A DNA stretch of 64,000 bases from Meandrina meandrites (taxonomy: Eukaryota > Cnidaria > Anthozoa > Scleractinia > Meandrinidae). Positions 37,538 through 48,885 of this stretch are shown here, piece by piece. Under the pieces are notes generated by a model. The model had not been told where the DNA came from. It did no database searches and was given only the letters and a program-made list of their open reading frames with translations. The first letter of the stretch is position 1, and every line of letters starts with the position of its first letter. The position numbers were made by a program, and so were the translations under genes. Location of the stretch: the NCBI GenBank assembly GCA_963693305.1, contig OY855908.1, positions 8,283,001-8,347,000 on the forward strand, read 5' to 3'.

Positions 37538-38109
37538 AGGGTCTGGAAGGGGGGGGGGGGGGGGGGTCTGGATCTCGAGTCACGGGCTAAATTTCCGTAC
37601 ATTCACGAATCACGTACCTTTTTTTTTTCAGACTTCACGAATCTAATGAAGTTGACTTCTGGATTTGCTCTTAGACCTTTACTTCTAGCGATTTCGTAAA
37701 ATGAAGTAAAGTTTTCTATCCAAACTATGCTGTTTGTATCGTTTTCAATATTTTCGCCGTCCACACTAATCCGGATAAATTTGAAAACGAAACGCGGCAT
37801 CGGCCCTAGATGAATGGCAGAGCATACGTACTTTAAAACGGAGTTTTCGCCCCGAAAACCGATAACGTTTTCCATCCACACTATCGTTTTCGTTCTATTT
37901 TGAACAATCTTGACAGATAAAATGTACACGTGTAGAGGTATTTGATGTTCAGGACATTGTATCGGTAGATCACGGACTACAACTTAAGAGGATCACGCGT
38001 CAAAGTGAATATTTAATCACGAATCACGGCTGTATTCCATGAGTTTTCCCGATTCACGCTCTGTTTTTCGGTCAATTCACGGATCACGTGAAACCCCTTC
38101 CAGACCCTG
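37538..38109. mobile_element. TIR element with nested second element
   Basis: The outer inverted ends are CAGGGTCTGGAAGGGG (37538) and CCCCTTCCAGACCCTG (38094-38109). The left end runs into an 18-G homopolymer (37549-37566). Subterminal words CACGAATCACG and ACGGATCACG recur near both ends. Inside, about 37700-37915, a second symmetrical block has TCGTTTTCAATATTTTCGCC / CCGATAACGTTTTCC and the repeated phrase CCACACTA, suggesting a nested insertion. Confidence 0.65.
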
Positions 38110-38225
38110 TTTCTGCACCAAAGAGTTTATAGATAGTTATTATATACACGAAGAGCAACCATCGATGACCATTTGGTGTCTAATGTATTAGCTTACGTCC
38201 GCTGCGACGGACTCAGTTTGATCCG

Positions 38226-38707
38226 TTAGCGTCTGGCAACCCATTTTGAGATCTGTCGCACCTTGGTACCGGTAAGGGAATTTACGACATTGAACTTGAA
38301 CACTTTTCCTTTCACCGTCCCTCGCGCTATTGCCGAAACCACTCCAACCACGGCATTTTCGTCACCAGTAGGAGTGTCTACGTAAACTCCAGATCCGGAG
38401 ACGCCCTTAACTCCATCACAGAAGTTGAGAATCATGTCATTCGATTTTCTGTACACGTGGCAGTACGTGTACCATAACGAGTTGTACCACTTATCACCAT
38501 GGAAACCGGAAAACTGGATTTTTGAGCCAGGAAGAAGGCTGCTAATCTGCACGGACATATGCTGCCTGTTGTGCTGACGTTTGAGTTTCAAAACCGCAAA
38601 GTCGTATCTCAGCCTGTCTTTCGGCGAGGACTGTTTCTTCCATTCTTTGGGGACATATTTCCTTTGCACGCGGATCCAGTGGAACCTTCCTGAGTGCTGA
38701 AGCAAAC
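38226..38707 (-). CDS. PRSS23-like exon: catalytic Asp and Ser
   Basis: The acceptor ATTTCTCAG|GT is followed by TTG CTT CAG, which continues the V-G-L-L reading. The exon ends at TAA 38228-38226 after W-V-A-R-R. Confidence 0.85.
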
Positions 38708-40810
38708 CTGAGAAATTCAAATGCTATCAGTTTAGGAAGTGTAATTACTGCAGCAAACTGATTGTCACTAAACATTTTGTGAGTCTTCAAAAATTAAGTT
38801 AGGACCGACTAATTTAAAACTTTTCTCTAAGCCACCCACTATACAATATTCAAGAAATAATTTCGTTTTTAAGACACTTGCAATACGTAAGGATCTTACA
38901 AAACACACCAACAAGAATATAGCTTAACTAGCACAACCTTTTGATAACCAAATAATTGTAGTCAATGCAAAGACCGTTTCATTTAATAATCTATCATGTG
39001 TTTCTTCTTTTCAATTTACGTCAATAAAGAACATCATTCGGTAGATTGGAGATTCATTCATTATTGTGTGTTTATAATTTTGAAAATTTAAACGAAAAGT
39101 ATACTTAAAACTATTAACTTAGTTCAACAGCGATTTCACGGTGAAAGCGTGTGAGTACAAAACGATATAAATTGCCGTTCTGTTCTTTATTTCCACAGCA
39201 TTCAAACAGTAAAGAAGTATTTGTAATTTGACAACTTTATCCATAACAGAAAGATATGGTTTAGTGTTTTCTTTTCTTAAATAATATGACCTTGATTTTT
39301 TTTCATAGACTAAGGAAAAAAATAAACGCCAATCAAAGAACTTAACCGGAGATTATTTTAAATACGTTTATTAAATAATCGTGATAAGTCATTGTGCTGT
39401 GAAATGTTAACTCCAAAAATGATCATTCTTAAACAGTTTATTGTTATTTGGATACTTATATTATAATAGAAAAGGTTTCCAAATAACTATAAAATACATC
39501 AAAACAGAAGCGACATAAAACAGCTATTTTTCACGCACGGTCGCTTGTCACGAAACGTTCTGCATTGTTCGAATGCTTGAAAACTTTGAGGTTAGCACTC
39601 ATAACCAACGGAAACGTTTAACAAAGACGAAGATCAAACAAACCAAAACAAACAAACCATTGACGAACACAACCGCGTACACTTTGCAAAAGAATAACTT
39701 TTTATTTATTTGGTAAAACGCTGACAGTCAAGATACCAAATGCATGACGTTTATTCCATTTACTGTCTAATTACGACTAACTCTACGCCCACATCGCACG
39801 CTTGGTTTATCAATTGCCGGCTAATAATTTCAATAATCTTATATTAATTTTGCTCTTACTGTTCTGCGTTATTAACGACAAATCAAAACAAACGTCGTCA
39901 AGCGAAGCATATGTTTGCTTGAGACATTTTCGTCCAGCTGACGATATTGTCTAGAATGGCTGCTATACAGTTAAGAAAGTCATGTTTTCAAGCACTTAAC
40001 AACGTGCTTCGTCATTTATCAAAGTGTTACACTAAGGTGACGAAGCAAACACATTCTATTATTGAGTTTAGTCGAGAAACCCTCTGATAAAGGACAGCGA
40101 CTGTATCATCGAAGAATTTTTAACCACGTAATACCGACAAGACACGGATTTTTCGCGTTAAACAATGTTACATAGCGTACCTCCCATAACTTTTCTTGGA
40201 TCGTAATTACACTGAACAATACACTAAAGAGTGAATCTGACATATATAAATGACACGATATCATCACCAGACTGAGTAAGCTGAAATCATACTCTACAAA
40301 CGCGTTAGTTAGAGACAGTTACTTACCGACTTTCAACTGTTTAGCACTCTTTAAAAGTTTATTTCCATTGTGAACGCAGTGTGCGGCTGTCAGCACGTGC
40401 TGAGCCCCAATGAGCGTGCCAGTGCAACCGGAAGAAAGCATAACCGCTGTGGAGAATGGATACATCTGCGCCTCGAGAGACGATCGCATGTTTACCCGGT
40501 TGTCCTTTCCAAAGATCCCATTCGCTCTTCGTGTCCTTCCACGACTGGATTTCACGCGAGTCAAAGAGACGTCTCCATCGGAAAGAGTAAAGCCAGACAT
40601 GACTTTTTTGGCAAAATCATCAACTGAGTTACTATCTTCGTCAATATTCAGGTATAAGGTGCCGTCTTCAATTTCGGTGGAGTCTTCCTTAATTGCGGAC
40701 GGGCGAGACCACTTTGCGAGTTTTGGGTCCTTCCAGCTGCTGGAGTCGCTTAAAGGATTACACGTTGTCTCGATTACTGCAAGGAGCAGGTAAATCAGTG
40801 ACGGTTTCAT
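38226..40810 (-). CDS. PRSS23-like secreted serine protease, two coding exons
   Basis: Coding exons 40810-40327 and 38707-38226 join in phase 1 (GTCG|GTAAGT ... TTTCTCAG|GT) into 321 residues. Order: signal peptide (about 1-17), acidic propeptide, a furin-type RTRR site (92-95), then a trypsin-fold domain opening I-F-G-K-D-N-R as in PRSS23/35. The triad is intact: His144 in TAAHC, Asp197 in YDFAVL, Ser265 in GVSGSGVY. The Asp that normally precedes the Ser is Val, a feature of this divergent family. PRSS35 proteins lack the Ser, so this one groups with active PRSS23. Function in the family is poorly known; secretion is inferred from the signal peptide. An upstream exon at 41572-41581 offers an alternative in-frame start 17 codons earlier. 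Confidence 0.85.
38708..40326 (-). other. PRSS23-like intron
   Basis: A 1.6-kb AT-rich intron with GT-AG ends. I see no exon, RNA gene or transposon with definable ends in it. Confidence 0.6.
40327..40810 (-). CDS. PRSS23-like exon: signal peptide, propeptide, catalytic His
   Basis: The start ATG at 40810-40808 opens MKPSLIYLLLAV, a clear signal peptide. The donor AAAGTCG|GTAAGT leaves phase 1. The exon itself probably begins at 40851, after the minus-strand acceptor CTTCATAG|GG. Confidence 0.8.
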
Positions 40811-41571
40811 TCTTGTAGACTTCAGACAAATCGTCTTCTTCTTCTTCAACCCTATGAAGCAAAATACATCAATACAAGTAAGTTTTACCTATCGCTCAAA
40901 AAGAGGAATAATAAATAAAACTCAACAACGTGCTCTCGGGGTGAGTATATTTATAGAATACTCCGAGACAGTGAAAAGTCTGCTAAACACAAACACTTAT
41001 AGATAAATTAAAACGAAAGTGTACGCGCTCACCAATTTCAATGTTTCCTGCACGAGGCTCACTGCTAAATGACTTCAAATGACAAGAGCGTTGGTATTTC
41101 ACAAAACTACCCACTTAGTGACTACGTAGAGTTTGTCATCTCACTCACGCACCGACCCACTGTTATAAATAAAGAGACGACAAAGTTAAAAATTTTTCAG
41201 TGTGGCTAAATTATCATAACAAAACCCTTCATAATTAGGAGTAATCGTTTCGTACATTGTCTTGGATATGACAATCATGTTTTACATTCCTGCCACCAAA
41301 CAAGGCTCAGTCGCCAACGCTTACCCAAAATAGGTTCCCGTTCGGGGCTCCTTCTCACGAGGAAAGAATTCTAAACATCGTTTCAGAAAAGCTTTCCCGC
41401 TGTAATGTGATTACTGTTCAATACAAAGGTATCTTGAAAGCGATCGGTACGGCACGTGGGAGACATCACTCGTAACTCCAAATATCGACAAGGAATTGTG
41501 AATTTGCTTAAATATATCTAACCTATTTAACAAGAAGAAAAGAAATGGAAATTACCAAATTTGGCGCTCAC

Positions 41572-41581
41572 CTCGGGGCAT
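41572..41581 (-). CDS. Possible alternative first coding exon of the PRSS23-like gene
   Basis: On the minus strand, ATG CCC CGA G is followed by a donor GTGAGC. Splicing to the acceptor at 40852/40851 keeps the frame and gives M-P-R-G-L-K-K-K-K ahead of the signal-peptide Met. It may be a 5' UTR exon with a weak upstream start, or a real N-terminal extension with a basic head. The 5' end of the exon is undefined. Confidence 0.4.
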
Positions 41582-41599
41582 GACAATTTCAATGCAGGC

Positions 41600-44500
41600 C
41601 AGACTTGTTTATTTTCCCTTTTTTGTCACGTCGAAACCTGAAAAAGGAATCACCATAAACAAAAGCCGGTTCTTCGAAAAAAGGTAAAACAAGTTATGAA
41701 GTAAAGCAAAATCTCGTCTCACTCAACAAAAAGGAGCAATTGAGCAAAAACAACGATCAAACCAATAAATAGGAGGCTAATGCTCACGTCAATTAAGGCG
41801 AGAATAGTTTAGCTAACGTTAGTAATTTGTCCTCAGGTGCGAACAACACAAAATCTGCCGATGCGTTGAGTCGTCGCGTGTTATAAATTGCCTGTTCTTC
41901 AAAAAGTGAATATCCTGCTGGTAGAAACAAATGCAGAAACTCGGTACACTAGCAGCACTCGCTAGGTTCACGTGCCGTTCTCATGAAGAGTAGTCAGACC
42001 TTTGCTCTTCCTAAGACTGTTACAATAGTATCAGCAAGATACTTGCGTCTTTAATGGATTAAGTGCACAATGTACTGAACTTCCATGTAAAAGTACTGAC
42101 TCAGCTTCCGTCTCCACGTGCAAAGTATTCTGTACGGCTCAGCTAAATCTTATGTTAAAACCAGTTCAATCCTTACAGGGATCGCGTTAACGCAGAAATC
42201 GTGCATTTTGCGCAAAAAATCCTCAAAAATGCATTTTCAAAATTTTTATGCGTCCTAGGACGCAAGAGCCTGCTTGGAGAACTTATTACATCAGCCTTGA
42301 CAAGTCACTTAGTTTGAGAAAAAGTTGAACAGATCGCGATCGCAAAATTCAGAAAATCGTGGTCGCCATATTGGATTCGCACGAGGTCAGATCGCTATAT
42401 GCCGTGATAACGTCGTTAACGTTAGATATATACGCTCTTTGTCGTCGATTTCTTTGAAAGAAATATTTGTACTGCTTAAACCGGAATGAAAGCAATTAGC
42501 GTTTCCGATGATCATAGCCTAGTTTAATACATGGACCTATTTTCAGCTAAAACATTCAAAGATCAAAGCCAAACGAGGGAAAATATCAAAATTGGGCACG
42601 ACCACTACAGAATGAGAACAGAAGCAAAAAAAAGTTAAAATATTCGAAGATCGCCGACTAACGAGGGAAAAATATCAAAATTGAGAACGACCACTACAGA
42701 ATTGGAGCACAAGTTGAAAGAATAAAACAGAAATCAATTCAAATTGCTCCGATTTTATTTCAACTTTTTGAGCTCATTCTTTCAAAATTTGGGCATTTAA
42801 TAGATTTTCATTATTAGTTAGCAAGTTAAATGATGTACACAACTTACATCCTGACCAGCAACCCAAGATAATTAAACAGTTTTATATTCTATCACACGTC
42901 TGTCCGACAATGTCGGCGACATTCCGTTCCAGTAATAACGAAAGTAAGAAACGATTGGCTGTTCAATGATATTGAACTACTTTTAACTGGAAAAGGAAAG
43001 TTGGACAATTAGGATTATATCAGATCGAACTGATTATCCATTAGTCTTCATTTCATGCTGGTACGGCAAAGACGACGGCCTTCAATTACCCTGAAAATCG
43101 TTTTTTTTTACTACATCAGATACTGCTTGTATGTGTATGGGTGATATGCGGAAATTTCCAGAGGCCTTTTACATTGGAAACTGAAACAGCAGCAGACAGG
43201 AAGGAAGCATTGTTTCGCTTTAATATCTTGCTTGTTCAGCGTTTTCTGACTCATGTTAAGTTACAACCATGTTTAAACTGCCTTCTTCCATTTGATACTG
43301 CACAATATAAGTAGCTTCACTGGAGGGCGAGTGACTGCTTTCGTAATCCGATTGAAGCATAGAAGGATCATGTCAACTTTGTGCGGAAATACCCACTTAA
43401 GAATGACAATTTTTTTTAGGAAAGATAGTAAGGTAACTTACCTAGAATCACGTCTAAGTAGATTCCACGGTGATGTCCTGTTTCTCATAAATTGTTCCTT
43501 TCATAACAGGTTATTTGCGTGCACTATTGCCAAAGAAACAAGAGTGTTTCGACGAAAGCTCACAAACAAAACACTCAACAAGTTTAGGCGCGGAAGTATA
43601 TTTGACGCGCCTAAGTAATTTATAGCTCATTAGATAGCAGTTAACGTCTTTTCAATTTCTAGCACCAAAAGGTGGCAAAACATAAAGCCAAGATGCCGTG
43701 AAAACAATCAATTTGTAATTTTCCATCCCGTTGTGTCTTTCCTACTTCGCAGAGCCGAGAAACTTGTTTCCAGCTATGTATAGTCAAAATGAAATAAGTC
43801 TAGTGTTATTTTTAGAAGGCATACTTGAAATTTTGAGCCTGACCTGTATTGCTTTAAACTCCGCCTATTAATTAACGTGGCATTATGTTAAAAGTCTGAA
43901 GTCATTAGAGAATAGCAAGTGATTGCTTTTATTTGTTATGTAATAAAGAATCTCGACTGCCTGAAAAAAGTTGAAACTTAGCTTAGAGGAAAGTGATTAT
44001 TATATCAAATATATAACTTTGTCATGCACATGATAAGATAAAAGGAACGCTGGTGTACCTTGTGCAGCCAGCGCTAATTCCCTGCTAGAATACTATTCTT
44101 AACTATATGTAGGTATACGTGGTATATTAGAAACCTGACGAATATTCACATTTGTTGGCTTATGCTTAATGCGATTAAAAAGATGGATACCACGAATAAA
44201 AGGAATTCACTTTTAGCACAAAAATGAATGCAAAGGTCAAGCCGCGAAGAGTTCAATATAATTGCAGAACAAACGCCATACCACTATCAATTGACAACGA
44301 TTTTATCAAGCTAATTGATAGGAAGTATTTTCGTTTTGAGTTATCATTTCGGTGTGATTAAAACTTAGCAATTCAATTGAGGAAAAAGGCGTTACAACGC
44401 CAGCCACATACTTCACTTACGCCTGATAAGGATGAATCGTCGACTTGCGTTGCTCACGTTGGAATGAAGTTGTATTGGTTGCTTATCTTAAAGACAACGT

Positions 44501-46517
44501 TCCTTCGAAAGATCAAAGCTTCGATGACACGTGCTTCTCATTTATAAGCCCTGTTGTATATCTGGTAGAATGATGTACTGAATTTTCATTCGACGTTGAA
44601 GAGACAGGAATAACGCACGAACGGAACTGAAAACGTTCATACACCCGAGCTTCAAATGACCGAGTGTGAAGAGAATACAGCATGTCGACAACACATAAAT
44701 TGAACTAGAATGACGATATGATTACAAAGAAATTCATCAGGTGACGAGTCATCAAGGTGCGATTGAAATCCACCAATTGCAGCCCCCCAATGACGAATGC
44801 CGAACGTACACGATCGAAACGCCGCGATCTTTATCTGTCCGCCTAGCCATTACTAAAGGAAAAACAACATCCAGACTCACCAATTTTCGCCAGGACAGAT
44901 CCAAATGCATCTCAGATCGTTCTTTTATTGTCTATTTCGTTTCCTGTGGCTTAAACTGATCAGCTATTAAAACTCAAATTGGTGGCAGAGGGCGCCACGA
45001 AAATCAATTTGGATTTCCGCTTGAAAGAACAATGCTAAGCCCAGTTTTTTTTGCCGACTTTTTTGACCTTCTGACGCAGAAATTTAGAATTTTCTTGACC
45101 TGTTTAAAAAATTCCTGAATTTCCCTGACGATGAAGGAAAACTGTTTTGTTGTTGACGTTGATCTGACCGTGGGAAAAATGCCGTGATTTACCATCGCGA
45201 CAAACGATTAATATAATTTATTGATGTTGGTACATGTACAATCTCAGGCACATTCCTGGCGCAGTTTATTTCTAATCAGTAAGCACTATTTTAAACTGTT
45301 CACGGGGATGGCATTGGTTTGCTTCGTATTTTTTTTTCGTGGAATTACTAATCCACGCTACTGAACATATTTCCTATTGGTCATTTTAATAACAACATTT
45401 AATAAGGAAATTTTGCTGTGTGTTTTTGGAGTGCCTGGGTTGTTATTCACTTTCTCGGTAAGTTAGCGTGCTTAATATCAGTGTTCAGTAAGTCTCCTTC
45501 AATCTAATGCCTCTTATTGACAGTTTGAAAAAAGTTGCTGATTTGTACAGGATAACAAGATTGAATTAAGTACGATAAAAAATTCTACTAAACCATCAAA
45601 AAATACTCAAAATTTACCAAAAGATAAAAGTGCAGTCTTGTCGACAAAATAAAGCATTTAAAAATACCACACGAGGCTTAGATTCCACTGTTGAAAACAT
45701 CAAAAAGCGTTCATTTCTTATCACGTTATAATGTGGATTGCAAATACAACCAATCCAACAGTTTTAAAATAACTGATAACTTCACGGCTTCAGTATTATT
45801 ATTATCAAAAAGTAAAAACGTTCGTTATTGGGATAAAGGCAGGAAAAATGCCACGACATTCAGGAAACCACAGCTTCTACACAAAGAGAAGTGTTTGCCA
45901 GAAAAGAAAATTTTAACGTCATAGCTACCTGCTAACGTAAACCACCAGACTTGAAACGGGCTTAGAGGCGCCTTATTCATGACAAGACCGGAAGCACTTT
46001 AGTAATCTTATCTTAACGAGACTACGTTTAAGGTAAGTACCAGAAGATAAATATGTGATTTACACCGCTAAAGACTTTGATTAGCTATTATTATGTTTGT
46101 AAAATGAAGTATTCTTAACTGGTAGAAGCGCAACGAGATAAGACATGAATTCTTACGTTATTCATATCATAGACTATGTGACTATCCGAATAGACGTCAA
46201 TGCAGGCTGACCTCTTCTGATTTCGTACATCAACAAACAGTGGAACGACAAAACGTTTAGTTCGCTTATAACAAATTGAATGTAACATAAACATTCCCTT
46301 TTACAATGTCTCACGAACGGTCGACAAACACGAAGTGCAATGTCGAGACTTCCCCACTGAGGTGTCCACGCTGCAAATCGAACAAGACGAGCCGCCCTTG
46401 CTTATCGCAAACGAAACGGCGAGCCAGCCGGTGTCCGCTAAAAGTTTGGATTACTTAAACACCCAGTTGACTGAAATGTTGGTTTAGCGTTTATCTATAT
46501 TGCATAACTGAAGAAGA
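41600..46517. other. Intergenic stretch between the two protease-fold genes
   Basis: No supported gene. It contains an 88-bp tandem duplication (42549-42720). A GC-richer patch at 46305-46457 has a 50-codon Cys-rich plus-strand frame (CPRCKS) of doubtful meaning; it lies just past the stop of the minus-strand pseudoprotease gene and may be its 3' UTR. Confidence 0.4.
42549..42720 (+). repeat. 88-bp tandem duplication
   Basis: AAAACATTCAAAGATC at 42549 and AAAATATTCGAAGATC at 42637 each lead through ACGAGGGAAAA.TATCAAAATTG into CGACCACTACAGAAT. The period is 88 bp, with moderate divergence. Confidence 0.7.
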
Positions 46518-47094
46518 TCAGTTTGCTTGCATGTGTCGGTTTATCCAGTCTCGATACTTCTCCGTGAATGTGTACACACTGTACTTGCCAGGCAGTCCGC
46601 AGCCCTGTCCCCAGCTATTGACTCCGCCAACAACCCACTTTCCTTGCGAGGTTTGACACATAAGAGGACCTCCACCATCTCCGTAACAACTATCTTCGCC
46701 GCCTTTTTCAAACCCTGCACAAATCATTCCTTCTTTTACCAGACCGCCATAAGAACTGATTCTGTTACAGTCCTGGCGAGACACAATGGGCACCATGTGC
46801 GATCGTAGCGGAGCAGAAGTGTGATAGAGATTGGGTGTAAAGCCCCAACCTGCTGAAGCACACGAGCTTCCAGTATGAACGTCACCTTCATCGGGAAGGC
46901 AAATCACGTCAACCATATCGTTCACCTGTACTGGTGTTTCGAGATAAACCAAAGCGATATCATTCTCGTTTGTAGAAGATATGTAGGAAGAATGAACATA
47001 TATTGCTTCAGCTCGTACGTTTTGCTCCGGGCCTTCCTTTCGCGTAAGATCAAACTCTCCGGCACGTATGACCCACTGTAAAGGCTGCTTGAAC
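46518..47094 (-). CDS. Pseudoprotease exon 14: trypsin fold, Asp and mutated Ser region
   Basis: Acceptor TTATTTACAG|G. E-N-D-I-A-L carries the triad Asp. [10 protein letters not shown] keeps the S1-pocket Asp but has Gly for the nucleophile Ser (codon GGT at 46676-46674). S-W-G-Q-G-C-G follows. TGA at 46520-46518. Confidence 0.9.
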
Positions 47095-48849
47095 CTGTAA
47101 ATAAAAGTCAGGTTTTGTTAGGAATCGTGTTACTTCAATACGTTAAGTGTACACGAACGGACAAAAGATTTGAAATGGGCACTGAGTCGACAATGTTGGA
47201 AGGGGTTTGGCCCTATTTACCGATGAGGGAACAACTTCTCTTGCTTATTTGTTTGATTTTTCTGTTGCATGGGGAGTCTATTTTTATTGTAAATTTTCCC
47301 TGGCCTCTACCGTAGCAAATTAGTTTTTGAGAATTAAGTTGAAACTATGACTGTAGGTTTTAGTATACATGCATGTTTCTTTGAAAAAGATGTATATAAC
47401 TGAAAAAAAAAAACAAGGGGATCTTGAAAATAGTAGAACTGTAAATTACCGTTTGAAACAGTGAGCTGCTGTGAGGACCCACCGAGGTGCGATGAGAGCC
47501 CCACCGCACTGCTGAACCGATTGTCCCATTAGCAAAAGGGCAACTTGCCAGGGCCACTGTCCAGGCCATTGTTTAGACGCACTTCCGTCAGGTTGACTGG
47601 GAGGGGCGGAATGTTTTCGAGTTCCACACCCTGGAGATGACAATGGCACAAAAAGTTATCAGACGGTATATTTCACTTAGACCGATAAAAATAATCATGT
47701 GATTATCGTGGGCGATAGGGCCACATTTTCTAACACAAAATGTCAAGAACAAATAAACAGAAAGAAAAAGAAAAGAAAGACAGAAAAAAATTAAAAATGT
47801 ATCTTGAATTTATCGTACCAAACATCATTTTATGGTTGCCAGGATAACTAGAAACACACATCAGGAATGGACAAAACTGTCACAGCGTCCATGACTATTC
47901 GGCTTATACACACAGACACACACGGGTTTTAAAAAATATGATCCATTCTCGATCTTCTGTTTTCCTTTTGGTAGTTTCTTTAGCAACGAGAACATTGCAC
48001 TCCATTTTAACCCATGGAATATAACATTTTAGAAGCGAAAACAGGAAAACTGAACATACCTTTCTCTCCTTCATTACCCTGATAAGAATTGTGAGGACCA
48101 TCGTGGTAAGTCATGCCAACCTTAGTTTTGACATCCCCAGAAACCACATAACGCACCCAGAGACCATTTCCAGAGGATTGCACCGGAGCAGGCATCTTGC
48201 TTCCGCAGTATTTTCCTATCATAGGAGCGTGCTTAGAAAGACCATTTCTGATTTCAACATAGTCCTTGCTGCAGGAAGGATCGCTTTTTGAAAAGTCAAA
48301 AGCTGTGAATTTGAGCGTTACCGTGCCGTCCTCCTTGGATGAAGTGACATGCCACTGGCAATCCTTTTTGCTGGGTGGATTTGATTCACCACTCAAGCGA
48401 TGACCAACTGTTGTGCATTCGGTTACAGCTCTTGATGGTTCTGTTAGGTTTGTGGTATATACAACATGTAAGCGCATAACATTAGACAGAACGTTTATAA
48501 ACCACACTAGCTATATGGAACACAAGGATCTTCTGAGGCTCTATATAACAATTACACTAAGAGCCCGAGCCCTATTTTATGAGCGAACAGTCAGCGACGC
48601 TAGACGAGTTAATTGTTTTAGAAGAAACTCGAAAGGATTGCAGTCAAAAACATATAATTTTTATGTACTTTTGAGCCAAAAATCAAGAATAATTTCCCTT
48701 TGAAGAGCAACGCGGGAGCGGGCGTGTTCTATCAGCGAATAGAAAGCAATGAGACTGAAAACAAATCAGATTCGCGGATTTCCAATAGAACACGACTTAA
48801 TTTCCACTTATAATAATCAGACTACGAGATTGAGTTTTCTATGAGCGAA

Positions 48850-48885
<36 letters not shown>

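Noticed and set aside
46305..46457. 50-codon Cys-rich plus-strand frame containing CPRC
   Set aside because: Too short, no flanking splice or promoter signals, and it lies in the probable 3' UTR zone of the minus-strand gene.
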